A stretch of 64,000 bases of DNA from the NCBI GenBank assembly GCA_900543145.1, contig UQPZ01000005.1:1-64000 (forward strand), written 5' to 3'. Shown here in pieces: positions 25,051-34,055 of the stretch (within the stretch, counting starts at the first letter, position 1; the number at the start of each line of letters is the position of its first letter). This stretch comes from an uncultured Ruminococcus sp. GTDB taxonomy: Bacteria; Bacillota; Clostridia; Oscillospirales; Ruminococcaceae. Below the pieces are notes generated by a model. The model was not told the origin of the DNA and ran no database searches. It saw nothing but the letters and a program-made list of their open reading frames with translations. The position numbers and the translations under genes were made by a program.

Positions 25051-26832
25051 TCAGTTTACCTTTATTACCTTATTCCTGACGGAATATTCCGTTATATCAA
25101 GCTCCCAGACAGTAACGCCCTGCGGATCAGCGGAAACAGGCGAAAAGCCTAAGACATCTGGATATAAGTCCTTTACCATTTTATTTTTGGCAGAGGGGAT
25201 ATATGTTCCTTTAAGCTTTGAGATTCCCTGAGCCTTTGCCTGAGCCGCCAGTGCGTCAAGCATTGCAAGCTCCATATCTCTTTTCAGCACACGGCAGCTC
25301 ATAAGCCAAAGCTCGATATTAAGAGAGTTTCCGTCCTTTTCTCCGACTATGACCGATACTACCCCATTATCCCCGAACTTATCTGTCAGCTTTCCGTAAA
25401 GAGTAATATAGCTTTCGTTTTCTGATATATCCTCAAGCTCCGTCTGAGTATAGCGCCTCGTAGTCAGATTAAACTGGTTGCTCTTATTGGTAAGCTGAGT
25501 TATCCGCTGGATATAAACCGGCTTGAACGGCTGTATTTCGGCGGTCATTTCAAGACTAAGCAGATAATCCTCATAGGATTCAAATCTTGCCAGAGAATTT
25601 TCCCTTGCAATATTCGCCTTATACATTTCATTTCTTTTCAGATCGTCGGCAGAAAGGCTGGTGACCTCAAAAAATCCTGAGCGGTCAATCGTTTTTATGT
25701 AATCGGACACATCGTTTATTTCAGGAACGCTTACGCTTGTCTGTGACCGCACTATTTCCCTCTCGGCAGGGTTATCGTCAGCAAAAACTATAGCCTCCGG
25801 AAGAATATTCAGCTGTGCCGCCGTATCCTCAAGATTTTTATCCTTAGGCTCCCAGTTCGCCTTAATAATTATAAAGTCGTCAGGAGAAACCGATCCCTCA
25901 GGGTGAGAAAGTCCGGCAATCGCATTTTCCTCTTCATTCTTTGAGCATACTGTAAGCAGAACTCCCATATCCTTATATGACCTTATATACTGCTGAAACT
26001 CATAATAAGCCTGAGCCGTTCCGTTTTCCTGGCCGATCTCCAGATTTTCAGCTCCGTCGTCACCGACTATTCCGCCCCACATAGTATTGTCCAGATCAAC
26101 GGCTATACACTTTTTATTCTTACCGAAAACAGATTTTATTATATTTGCAGTCTGAAACGCATATTCAGGAACAGCCTCAAGGCCCATGGCGTATTTGTAC
26201 ATATACCAGTATTTCAAATCATACCATTTATCCAGCCCGTACGCAGCGGAAAGCCAGTTTATATCGTTTATATAGAAGCTTTCATGCTCCGCTGCATAAT
26301 CGTAAAGCTTCATATTGAGCCTTGTGATAAAGTTTACCGTTCCGTGATGATCGTACGCCTCTCTGCTTCCCATGAGCCTGAAAAAAGGCAGCTCAAAGTT
26401 ATTCTGAATTATAGGGCAGCGGAATTTTTTACTGAGAGCGATCCACATCTGCTCCAGTCTGCTGTATCTTTCTTCCAGAAGGGAGTCCGTTTCCTCACGG
26501 GTCATTCTGATATTCAAAGAAGCTTCAAGATTACGGTATGTTGTATGAATAAAAATAATATCGGGGTCAAAGCTATCAAGCTCAGAGTTTCCGAAAACTG
26601 CGTCCTGCCAGTACTGAGCGTATTCCGACTGATAAAACTCCGCTTCTATACCAAAGTTGAGCAGAAAAAGCTCCATGACCGAAACTATATCGCTTGTCGT
26701 AGAACCGCCCAGAACCGCTATCCTTTTTTTCAGTCTGACTGACCCGTCCGAAAGCAGCTTCTTTTTAAGCGACCTTTTCTTTTTAAGAATATAAGCCGAG
26801 TCAAAAGGATACTCAAGTTCTCTCATAACCAT
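25051..26832 (-). CDS. FkbH-like HAD-IIIC phosphatase/acyl-transfer protein
   Basis: 593 aa from the ATG at 26832, 5 nt after AAAGGAG (the frame opens earlier at a TTG). The N-terminal 240 residues resemble the SGNH-like or unknown domain preceding HAD-IIIC modules. The HAD core has AVDLDNTMWGGIVGDDG near 255 and ADDNPAEREIVR near 365. The C-terminal GNAT-like part contains QLTNKSNQFNLTTRRYT. FkbH proteins dephosphorylate 1,3-bisphosphoglycerate and load a glyceryl unit on a carrier protein. The ACP gene 13 nt downstream fits. No polyketide or NRPS genes are nearby. Confidence 0.88.
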   Translation of the reverse strand: MVMRELEYPFDSAYILKKKRSLKKKLLSDGSVRLKKRIAVLGGSTTSDIVSVMELFLLNFGIEAEFYQSEYAQYWQDAVFGNSELDSFDPDIIFIHTTYRNLEASLNIRMTREETDSLLEERYSRLEQMWIALSKKFRCPIIQNNFELPFFRLMGSREAYDHHGTVNFITRLNMKLYDYAAEHESFYINDINWLSAAYGLDKWYDLKYWYMYKYAMGLEAVPEYAFQTANIIKSVFGKNKKCIAVDLDNTMWGGIVGDDGAENLEIGQENGTAQAYYEFQQYIRSYKDMGVLLTVCSKNEEENAIAGLSHPEGSVSPDDFIIIKANWEPKDKNLEDTAAQLNILPEAIVFADDNPAEREIVRSQTSVSVPEINDVSDYIKTIDRSGFFEVTSLSADDLKRNEMYKANIARENSLARFESYEDYLLSLEMTAEIQPFKPVYIQRITQLTNKSNQFNLTTRRYTQTELEDISENESYITLYGKLTDKFGDNGVVSVIVGEKDGNSLNIELWLMSCRVLKRDMELAMLDALAAQAKAQGISKLKGTYIPSAKNKMVKDLYPDVLGFSPVSADPQGVTVWELDITEYSVRNKVIKVN

Positions 26833-26861
26833 ACGCACTCCTTTTTCTTCATAATCCAAAA

Positions 26862-26893
26862 GCGGCTGTCCCGCAGAATCGCCGAACAGCCCG
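26862..26893 (-). terminator. Hairpin between pyrG and the FkbH gene
   Basis: GCGGGCTGT and ACAGCCGC form a stem with one bulged G, followed by TTTTGG on the minus strand. A weak terminator or attenuator; partial readthrough into the FkbH unit is likely. Confidence 0.5.
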
Positions 26894-26899
26894 CAGTAT

Positions 26900-28510
26900 T
26901 TATTTTTCGCTGTATTCTACCGCCGCACGGATAAAATCCTTGAACAGCAGCTGAGCATGGTTAGGACGGGATTTAAATTCCGGATGGAACTGAACTCCGA
27001 CAAACCACGGGTGAACATCTGCCGGAAGCTCGACTATTTCAACAAGCTTTTCATCGGGAGAAAGACCCGCAAGCACAAGACCCTTTTCAGTAAGTATCTT
27101 TCTGAACTCGTTATTAAATTCCCAGCGGTGACGGTGACGCTCGTAGATAAGCGGTTCATTGTATATTCCGGCGCATCTCGAACCCTCCGCAAGCTTGCAG
27201 GGATACAGTCCAAGACGCATAGTTCCGCCCTTTTCCGTAATATCCTTCTGCTCGTCCATTATATCTATAACAGGATACGGAGTTTCACAGAACTCAGTTG
27301 AATTAGCTCCCTTAAGCCCTGCACAGTTTCTTGAAAACTCTACTACAGACATCTGCATACCCAGGCAGATACCGAACATAGGTATCTTGTTTTCCCTTGC
27401 ATATCTTATAGCCTCGATCATTCCCTCTATTCCTCTGTCGCCGAAGCCGCCCGGAACGATTATTCCGTCAACGCCCTTTAATATTTCAGGCGCGCTTTCT
27501 TCAGTAATATCCTCAGACTGAAGCCATTTTATATCTACCTCTGCTCCGTTTTCAAAGCCGCCGTGACGAAGCGCTTCCGCAACCGAAAGATAGGCGTCCT
27601 CAAGCTCGACATACTTTCCTACAAGACCGATAGTTACAGTCTTATCACAGTTCTTCACACGCTCTATCATTGCTTTCCAGCCGGTAAGGTCAGGCTCGCG
27701 GTTTTCAAGGTGCAGATGCTGACATACAACGTCTGCAAGTCCCTCCTCCTCCAGCCACAGCGGGACCTCGTAAAGTGACGGCGCCGTAAGATTCTGAATA
27801 ACGTCCTCCGGACGGACATTGCAGAACAGACTGATTTTCTTTTTCATATCCTCAGGAATTTCCATTTCCGAGCGCAGAACCAGAACGTTCGGCTGGATCC
27901 CCATAGACAGCAGCTCTTTAACCGAATGCTGAGTCGGCTTTGATTTCAGTTCCTTAGAACCTGAAATATACGGAATAAGACATACATGGATAAACATTGC
28001 GTTATCTCTGCCGAGTTCTGTATACGCCTGTCTTATAGCCTCAAGGAACGGTGTGGATTCAATATCTCCTACAGTTCCGCCGATCTCGGTAATTACAACA
28101 TCGGTATTAGTATCCTTGCCTACTCTGTAGAGCTTATCCTTTATCTCATTCGTTATATGAGGAACTACCTGGACCGTTCCGCCAAGATAATCCCCTCTTC
28201 TTTCCTTATTAAGTACATTCCAGTATATTTTTCCAGTAGTTACATTTGAATTAATGGAAAGATTCTCGTCAATAAAACGCTCGTAGTGACCGAGATCAAG
28301 GTCGGTCTCCGCGCCGTCGTCGGTAACAAAAACCTCGCCGTGCTGATACGGCGACATAGTACCGGGGTCAACATTAATATAAGGATCAAATTTCTGAATT
28401 GTAACGCTGTAGCCTCTCGCTTTAAGCAGACGGCCCAATGAAGCCGCAGTTATACCCTTTCCCAGCCCCGAAACAACTCCGCCTGTAACAAACACATACT
28501 TAGTAGGCAT
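26900..28510 (-). CDS. pyrG: CTP synthase PyrG
   Basis: Two-domain enzyme of 536 aa that converts UTP to CTP with glutamine. The synthetase domain begins with KYVFVTGGVVSGLGKGITAASLG and contains KFDPYINVDPGTMSPYQHGEV. The class I glutamine amidotransferase domain has the catalytic Cys in FGICLGMQMSVVEF near residue 380 and the His-Glu in GVQFHPEFKSRP near the C-terminus. GGAGG lies 9 nt before the ATG. Confidence 0.98.
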   Translation of the reverse strand: MPTKYVFVTGGVVSGLGKGITAASLGRLLKARGYSVTIQKFDPYINVDPGTMSPYQHGEVFVTDDGAETDLDLGHYERFIDENLSINSNVTTGKIYWNVLNKERRGDYLGGTVQVVPHITNEIKDKLYRVGKDTNTDVVITEIGGTVGDIESTPFLEAIRQAYTELGRDNAMFIHVCLIPYISGSKELKSKPTQHSVKELLSMGIQPNVLVLRSEMEIPEDMKKKISLFCNVRPEDVIQNLTAPSLYEVPLWLEEEGLADVVCQHLHLENREPDLTGWKAMIERVKNCDKTVTIGLVGKYVELEDAYLSVAEALRHGGFENGAEVDIKWLQSEDITEESAPEILKGVDGIIVPGGFGDRGIEGMIEAIRYARENKIPMFGICLGMQMSVVEFSRNCAGLKGANSTEFCETPYPVIDIMDEQKDITEKGGTMRLGLYPCKLAEGSRCAGIYNEPLIYERHRHRWEFNNEFRKILTEKGLVLAGLSPDEKLVEIVELPADVHPWFVGVQFHPEFKSRPNHAQLLFKDFIRAAVEYSEK

Positions 28511-28594
28511 ATACCTTTACCTCCGAACAGAATAAAATATATCAGACATTCCCGCAGAAAACGCTTTACAGGAACAAAATAAACCTTATATACT

Positions 28595-28623
28595 ATCATA
28601 CCAAATTATCCGAAAAAAAGCAA
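28595..28623 (-). promoter_or_regulatory. pyrG promoter
   Basis: TTGCTT (28618-28623), 17 nt spacer, TATGAT (28595-28600), about 85 nt upstream of pyrG. Confidence 0.6.
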
Positions 28624-28682
28624 GAGGGTGCAGCAAAAAATATTGTTATACCTGAGAATTTTCCGTCCTTGTATCCGAAGCC

Positions 28683-29846
28683 TTATTCTTTACGTTCATC
28701 TGCATCATCATTTTCAGGCACCTCAGAGTCAGGCTCATTATAATCTTCATATTCAGCATCGTTCATATCCTGCTCATAGATCCTCGGCACAGGTGCTTTG
28801 AATTTATCAAACGGTTTTACAATAATTATATATTCGGCAGCAATAGCGGCAATTCCGACTATAACTAAGCCAATTATGACCGCCGTTCGTCCGAAATTTT
28901 TCTCCTTAGGCAGCTCTGCTTTCTTTTTTACCGCAGTATCAGAGGACGAGGATTCCTGCGGCTCTGATACTAAGACCCTGTAATAGCTTTTCGTACCGTC
29001 GCTGTGAGTAATTATAAGATCAGTCTGTCCCGCTTGAAGAGTTTTAATTTCCCCGTTCTCAACAAACGCGATCTGATTATCAGATACTGCCGCTTCTTCT
29101 ATATCTGTAATTCCCAGATATTCAAGCGCTGTCGGCTCATCAGAACGATCAAGCTTTATTTGGATAAAGCTATCCGGATCTGCTTCTGCGTCGGCAGGCT
29201 CTGCGCTGCGGTAGGTAACGATACCGTTCTGTATAACATTTGCAATGGGCAGCAGATTTATATCCTCAAGCGACTCCACTGAAACATAAATAACACACGA
29301 GGTCATAGTCTTATCCTTTATCCTGAACGTCAGCGTTGAATACGTTCCGTCGTACTGTGTTCCTGCGGTATTCATATATGTAAAGGTATATTTTCCGTCG
29401 GCACTGCTGTCAACCGGTATACCTCCGATCGCCGATTCATTTATCTCTGAGCCTTTCAGCTCCAGCAGATCGCTGTCATATTCAACATTTATCGTCGCTC
29501 CTGAAAACAGTATCTTCGGCGATATATTCAGCTTTACTTTAAAACGGAGATTTTCAATTTCTCCTACTTCAAGAGATACCTTTGTCGGCTCCAGCGTAGG
29601 AGTATCCTGCGTAAATATTTCAGTTCCAACAGTCGTTTCCGGCGGCGCCGTTACAGACTGCGGGTTCTCCGTCTGCTGAGTGTACAAAGGCTCGGTTTCA
29701 AGCGGCTCTGAAACGGAAGCTGAGGTCGCAGCAGACGTCTGAGTCTGCTGATATTCTTCAGTCTCCGGCTGAGCAAATACCGAAGCAGCCGAGACAGCCG
29801 CAACGCACAGTGCTGAAAGCAGAGCAATTAATCTTTTTATTTTCAT
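28683..29846 (-). CDS. Membrane-anchored surface protein with a cohesin-like domain
   Basis: 387 aa. The signal peptide ends near SVFAQ (about residue 26) and is followed by a Thr/Gln/Glu-rich linker to about 85. Residues 90-215 look like a cohesin/CBM-type beta-sandwich (VSLEVGEIENLRFKVKLN, GATINVEYDSDLLEL). About 220-300 could be a partial Ig-like module. A membrane helix lies at about 326-348, and the acidic tail (about 40 residues) faces the cytoplasm. Cohesins bind dockerins in cellulosomes; no dockerin protein is seen in this window. An adhesion or enzyme-docking role is inferred. Confidence 0.7.
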   Translation of the reverse strand: MKIKRLIALLSALCVAAVSAASVFAQPETEEYQQTQTSAATSASVSEPLETEPLYTQQTENPQSVTAPPETTVGTEIFTQDTPTLEPTKVSLEVGEIENLRFKVKLNISPKILFSGATINVEYDSDLLELKGSEINESAIGGIPVDSSADGKYTFTYMNTAGTQYDGTYSTLTFRIKDKTMTSCVIYVSVESLEDINLLPIANVIQNGIVTYRSAEPADAEADPDSFIQIKLDRSDEPTALEYLGITDIEEAAVSDNQIAFVENGEIKTLQAGQTDLIITHSDGTKSYYRVLVSEPQESSSSDTAVKKKAELPKEKNFGRTAVIIGLVIVGIAAIAAEYIIIVKPFDKFKAPVPRIYEQDMNDAEYEDYNEPDSEVPENDDADERKE

Positions 29847-29908
29847 GCAAACATCTCCTTAAATAATTGCCGAAAACAGATAAAACGACAAATCATATGA
29901 AAAAGCTT

Positions 29909-29936
29909 CGCCACTCTCCGTTATAGGAAAATGGCG
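29909..29936 (-). terminator. Terminator of the GGDEF gene
   Basis: Minus-strand CGCCATTTTCC pairs with GGAGAGTGGCG (two G-U pairs), then AAGCTTTTTC. It lies 6 nt after the stop codon. Confidence 0.8.
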
Positions 29937-29942
29937 GAATAT

Positions 29943-31835
29943 TTATCTTCTTGTTCTGTAGCTGCTTCTGTTAGCAGACTTATGGCTGTACATTTTTTCA
30001 TCTGCAAGCCTGATAAGCTCGTCTATATCGTCATACGAGTCGGTACATTTTACAACTGCGCCAACGCTGGCTTTTATTTCATAGCTTTTACCGGAATGCT
30101 TATTGAAATAATCGAGATATTCTTTAAAACGATTTCCGTAGTTTTCCTGATATTCCTCGCTTACATTGCAGCCTGCCGCAATAAATTCGTCGCCCCCGAA
30201 TCTTGCACAGATCTCCCCCTTGACAGAAACAGAATTCAGTGCTCTTGCGATCGTATTGATAGCAAAATCTCCTTCAAGATGTCCGTAAACATCGTTTATC
30301 TCCTTTAGACCGTCTACGTCGATCGAAATTATCATAACGTTGTTTACCTTGTTATTCTGAAGCGTTTCCCTGAGGATACGGAAAAATCCTCTTCTGTTGT
30401 AAAGCTGAGTCATAGAATCGCGTATATACATATTTTCAAGCGTTGATATCATTTCTCTCATCTGTGACTGCTGCCTTATAGTTTCCAGAGAGTTAGACAG
30501 ATGCATAGCATAAGAAAACCACTCATATTCAACATAGCTTGCTGCGTGTTCCTTTACTATATAGCCTACCGCCTTATTATTTACATGAAGAGGAGTAAAC
30601 AGCAAGGAACGGCATTCGTTAAGCTCCTCCTCCAGCCTCGGAAGAAGCTCCTTGGTTTCAAAAGTTTTATTCTGACCCTGAGAAAAGCCGTTCTTAAAAG
30701 CTATAAGCTCCATTTTCTCAGGATATTCGCTCAGACCGGAATTATTATACTCATCATGATTGGTGAAAAAGCCTTCCCGAACGCACACCCACATTTTCTT
30801 AGTCCAGGTATTCATGATATCCTGCTTTAGCAGATCAATAGATTCGTGGACAGCCGAACATTCCACAAGTCTTGAATTCATTCTGCAAAGCTCCTGATTG
30901 AAGCTGACAGCAGAATCAAAGCTCTTTACATATTCATGATGATATTTATTAATATCCTCTGTTTTATTATTTTTACAGCCGCAGCTACCTCCGTACCTAA
31001 CTTTGCAGGAAAATTCATAGACCTTATCGGAAGCTGTTCCGTTTATCAAATCATAAATAACCGATATTACTTTTTCAGCCGCCTCCTTATAGCACATTCC
31101 GGCTGTGGTAATGACCGGAGTATGATACCTTCCCTCTTCAAGTTCGTCGATACCCGTTACCGAGACTTCTTCAGGAACTGAGATCCCATGTCTTGTCAGC
31201 TCGTCTATGACAGCCATTGCCATTACATCGTTGGCACATACAACGGCGTCAAATTCCATTCCGCTTTCAAGCCATTTTTTCACTACAGGCTGAGTAGTTT
31301 CATCCCACCACATACCTTCGCCTACGCGTTCCTGCTCATATCGGATACCGTATTCTTCAAGCGCACGCCGGTATGCCTCGGTTCTTGCTGCTGATATCTT
31401 CTGTGAATTATCCCCCGCCATAAAATTTATTCTGCGGCGTCCGTGATCTGCTATAAGATGTTTTGTCAGACTGTAAACAGCGCCGGCATCATCAAATATT
31501 ATACTGCAGCAGCCTTGTTCGATTCCGTCAAAGCTTATTACAGGTACGTTATTAGCTTCCGCTCTTTCGATAAGAGAACTTAGAGTGCTTCTGCTCTTTA
31601 TCGTATCAGTGAGTATTATAAGGGCGTCAAGCTTTTCAAAGTTGATCAGCCTGAAAATGTTTTCTTCTCCGAGGTCATACGCAGATCCGCTGAAACTATC
31701 GGAATAGCAAGTAAAAAACATCAGTCTGAGCCAATCGGTCATACGCATCTGATCCAGCAGATAATTACATATTTTAGACTGATATTCCGTTCCGACTCCG
31801 GCACAGCATATTCCCACGGTCTTTTGAATATTCAT
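29943..31835 (-). CDS. LacI-type ligand-binding sensor fused to a diguanylate cyclase (GGDEF)
   Basis: 630 aa, no signal peptide. Residues 1-280 match the periplasmic-binding-like sensor of LacI/GalR regulators (VICANDVMAMAVIDELTRHG type, DGIEQG, VTGIDELEEGRYHTPVITT) but lack the N-terminal helix-turn-helix. A helical linker/GAF-like region follows at about 300-460. The GGDEF domain at about 470-625 has the intact active site ARFGGDEF near 548; the usual RxxD inhibitory site is not evident. It probably makes c-di-GMP in response to an intracellular small molecule, perhaps a sugar. AAGGAG precedes the ATG. Confidence 0.88.
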   Translation of the reverse strand: MNIQKTVGICCAGVGTEYQSKICNYLLDQMRMTDWLRLMFFTCYSDSFSGSAYDLGEENIFRLINFEKLDALIILTDTIKSRSTLSSLIERAEANNVPVISFDGIEQGCCSIIFDDAGAVYSLTKHLIADHGRRRINFMAGDNSQKISAARTEAYRRALEEYGIRYEQERVGEGMWWDETTQPVVKKWLESGMEFDAVVCANDVMAMAVIDELTRHGISVPEEVSVTGIDELEEGRYHTPVITTAGMCYKEAAEKVISVIYDLINGTASDKVYEFSCKVRYGGSCGCKNNKTEDINKYHHEYVKSFDSAVSFNQELCRMNSRLVECSAVHESIDLLKQDIMNTWTKKMWVCVREGFFTNHDEYNNSGLSEYPEKMELIAFKNGFSQGQNKTFETKELLPRLEEELNECRSLLFTPLHVNNKAVGYIVKEHAASYVEYEWFSYAMHLSNSLETIRQQSQMREMISTLENMYIRDSMTQLYNRRGFFRILRETLQNNKVNNVMIISIDVDGLKEINDVYGHLEGDFAINTIARALNSVSVKGEICARFGGDEFIAAGCNVSEEYQENYGNRFKEYLDYFNKHSGKSYEIKASVGAVVKCTDSYDDIDELIRLADEKMYSHKSANRSSYRTRR

Positions 31836-31886
31836 AATCTCTCCTTGTTTTTACAGACATAGTTAATTTTAGAAGCGGCAAAAACA

Positions 31887-31911
31887 GAGCTTTCCGTACA
31901 ACGAAAAGCCC
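31887..31911 (-). terminator. Terminator of the cyclophilin gene
   Basis: Minus-strand GGGCTTTTCG pairs with CGGAAAGCTC (two G-U pairs), then TGTTTTT. Confidence 0.8.
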
Positions 31912-31920
31912 GTAAACATT

Positions 31921-32391
31921 TTATTCAATAGTTACTTTCTTCATTACCTGCGGTTCAACAGGACGGTCACCGAAGCCTGTCTTAACCGAAGCTATCTCAT
32001 CGACTGCGTCCATGCCCTCTATTACCTTTCCGAACGCCGCATACTGTCCGTCAAGATGAGGTGCGTCTTTATGCATAATAAAGAACTGAGAACCGGCGGA
32101 ATCAGGATCCTGTGAACGAGCCATTGAAACGACTCCTCTCGTATGCTTCAGGTTATTAGGAACTCCGTTAGCCAGAAATTCACCCTTAATGCGCTCCTTA
32201 GGCCCTCCCATTCCCGTTCCATCGGGACAGCCGCCCTGTATCATAAAGCCTTTGATGACCCTATGAAATATCAGACCGTCATAAAAGCCTTCCTTTACAA
32301 GCTTTTCAAAATTAGCTGCTGTTATGGGAGCAGTTTCAGGATAAAGCTCGATCTTTATTTTCTTTCCGTTTTCCATTTCAATTACAACCAT
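31921..32391 (-). CDS. Cyclophilin-type peptidyl-prolyl isomerase
   Basis: 156 aa cytoplasmic cyclophilin that speeds proline isomerisation. Motifs ELYPETAPITAANFEKL, FHRVIKGFMIQGG, MARSQDPDSAGSQFFI and AAFGKVIEGMDAVD are complete. No Shine-Dalgarno precedes this ATG. The strong GGAGGAG site lies further upstream, before a 7-codon ORF in the same frame (32416-32439), so translation probably reinitiates or is coupled. It follows two unknown genes on the same strand. Confidence 0.93.
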   Translation of the reverse strand: MVVIEMENGKKIKIELYPETAPITAANFEKLVKEGFYDGLIFHRVIKGFMIQGGCPDGTGMGGPKERIKGEFLANGVPNNLKHTRGVVSMARSQDPDSAGSQFFIMHKDAPHLDGQYAAFGKVIEGMDAVDEIASVKTGFGDRPVEPQVMKKVTIE

Positions 32392-32415
32392 TGTTATTTG
32401 TTCATGCTTTTGATC

Positions 32416-32439
32416 TCAGGCAGCATAGACTTTCAGCAT
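32416..32439 (-). CDS. Seven-codon leader ORF in frame with cyclophilin
   Basis: GGAGGAG, 3 nt, then ATG and the codons MLKVYAA ending in TGA. The same frame then continues for eight codons without another stop to the cyclophilin ATG. Either a leader peptide for reinitiation, or the remains of an N-terminal extension split by a stop mutation. Confidence 0.45.
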   Translation of the reverse strand: MLKVYAA

Positions 32440-32483
32440 GAACTCCTCCGTTTCATAAATTTATATTTTATACCTGCCGCCGA

Positions 32484-32996
32484 CTATTTTGATTTTGGAA
32501 GCTTCCCCTGCCTGTTAAATTCCAGCAGCTGCTTGAAATACTCAGATTCAGGTGACAGCTTCTTCTTTGAGAACATATTATTCTTTACCATATCCTCACA
32601 GTATATATAATCTCTTTCACCGTTATTATTTACACAGTATATTCTGTCAACCACTGCAAATTCACCGTTTTCGTCATATCTGTTCTTATCGAAGCAGCAG
32701 AACATATCCCTTGCCATCAGATCGCAGAGCTTGAGTATTTTCGCATAATTGTCAAGCGCCGACCACTTTTCAAGCTCCTCATGAAAAAACTCCTGAACAG
32801 GCACATCGTTAACTTCCATTTTTCTGATTATTCTTGCCAGACATATTGAAGCGTCCTGATCCGTAAGCTTATCAAGCCTGGCATTTTTATACTCAAGTAT
32901 ATAATCGTTCAAGGTTGCATAAAAAAGCTTATCGTACTGAAAAGGCTTACCTTTTCCCGAATATTTGATTATAGGGTTATCTGTATTTATCAACAC
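32484..32996 (-). CDS. Unknown cytoplasmic protein
   Basis: 170 aa from a GTG with AGGAG 8 nt upstream. Predicted mainly helical and soluble, with no signal peptide or membrane helix. The N-terminus KYSGKGKPFQYDKLFYATLNDYI and a Cys-containing centre (LCDLMARDMFCCFDKNRY) are distinctive, but I recognise no domain. It sits between another unknown gene (38 nt gap) and cyclophilin (92 nt gap), likely one unit. Confidence 0.8.
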   Translation of the reverse strand: MLINTDNPIIKYSGKGKPFQYDKLFYATLNDYILEYKNARLDKLTDQDASICLARIIRKMEVNDVPVQEFFHEELEKWSALDNYAKILKLCDLMARDMFCCFDKNRYDENGEFAVVDRIYCVNNNGERDYIYCEDMVKNNMFSKKKLSPESEYFKQLLEFNRQGKLPKSK

Positions 32997-33034
32997 TTTT
33001 ATCGCTCCTAATAAATAATACTGTTTTCAGAAAA

Positions 33035-33766
33035 TTATCTGTCTTTATATTTTTCAAGAAACTCGTTAGTTTTCGCAGCAGCCAGCTCGGCAGAGATCTC
33101 TTCTATTTCATCCTCGTCTTGAGAATCCGTTCTTGTATCAAGCTGAGTGCGAATGTATTCCTCAACTCCGCTCATAAGTTCATCTGGAACGGCTTCAATA
33201 TTCTTGAAATTTTCGTCTTCAGTTACGTCCTTCGGAGAAGCCAGCTTTGACAGACCGCTCGAAACCTCTTCCTCCCCGACCGTTTCAATACCGTAATTTC
33301 TTTCCTTTACAGCCTGAGCCCGCTTCGCAGTTTCGTCAAGCATTTCGTTAACCTTTTTATCTATATCGCTGTCATCCGCAGAGTCAATATCCTGAAAATG
33401 AGTTTCCACATAACGCCTATGCTCGATTTCATACCGCTTTTCATATTCCTCACTGGCGGTAATGACCTCATCGCCGGCAACCGGATCAACGTCGTAATCT
33501 ATATATGTTTTTACAGGCTTATTTTTCTGAGCCTCAAGTTCCCTTTCAAGCAGCTCCATTTTTCTGCGAATTGTTTCAGGGTCTATCGGAGCAGGTCCTA
33601 CGGTTTCAAAATGCGGCTCATCATACTTGCTTTCTTTTACAACCACAGTTTCCGCTTCAGCCGTTTTCTTTTTTACCGGCATATTCCATATATCCTCCGG
33701 ATCCACCTTGGCTTTAGGAACAGTCCTGATCTCTTCAGTTCGTTTTTTATGTCCGAATAATGCCAT
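33035..33766 (-). CDS. Unknown highly charged protein
   Basis: 243 aa, strongly acidic and rich in Glu, Asp and Lys, with no membrane helix. Predicted coiled-coil segments lie near residues 65-85 (RRKMELLERELEAQKNK) and 125-150. The N-terminus MALFGHKKR is basic. Much of the chain is probably disordered. AGGGGG lies about 8 nt before the ATG. It heads the unit with the unknown 170 aa gene and cyclophilin, and is divergent from the J-like gene. No function can be assigned. Confidence 0.8.
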   Translation of the reverse strand: MALFGHKKRTEEIRTVPKAKVDPEDIWNMPVKKKTAEAETVVVKESKYDEPHFETVGPAPIDPETIRRKMELLERELEAQKNKPVKTYIDYDVDPVAGDEVITASEEYEKRYEIEHRRYVETHFQDIDSADDSDIDKKVNEMLDETAKRAQAVKERNYGIETVGEEEVSSGLSKLASPKDVTEDENFKNIEAVPDELMSGVEEYIRTQLDTRTDSQDEDEIEEISAELAAAKTNEFLEKYKDR

Positions 33767-33981
33767 AAAAACTTCCCCCTTGACTTTTTTCCGATACCGG
33801 CAATTTGTTTACCGCATATACTATATCTATATAATTATACATCATTTCCAGATTAATTGCAATAATTATTATACATTTTTTCTGAGAATTTAGGCACTGA
33901 TTTTTGTACGAAATTGAGTAAATTCATAGTTTTATTGTGCATTATTAATAAAATATCGACATATCAGTGGATAAAATTTGA

Positions 33982-33987
33982 TATAAT
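33982..33987 (+). promoter_or_regulatory. Probable -10 of the J-domain-like gene
   Basis: Extended -10 TGATATAAT about 70 nt before the TTG start; no good -35 at standard spacing. The 289 nt spacer 33767-34055 between the divergent genes is otherwise AT-rich with no other feature seen. Confidence 0.4.
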
Positions 33988-34055
33988 AAAGCATAAGTAA
34001 AAGAATATACTATTTTAAATAAATTTATTTTGTTATCAAATAAGGGGGAATTAAT

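Noticed and set aside
32416..32439. TGA before cyclophilin read as selenocysteine
   Set aside because: Cyclophilins do not use selenocysteine, the TGA lies outside the conserved domain, and no bacterial SECIS-like hairpin is evident just after it.
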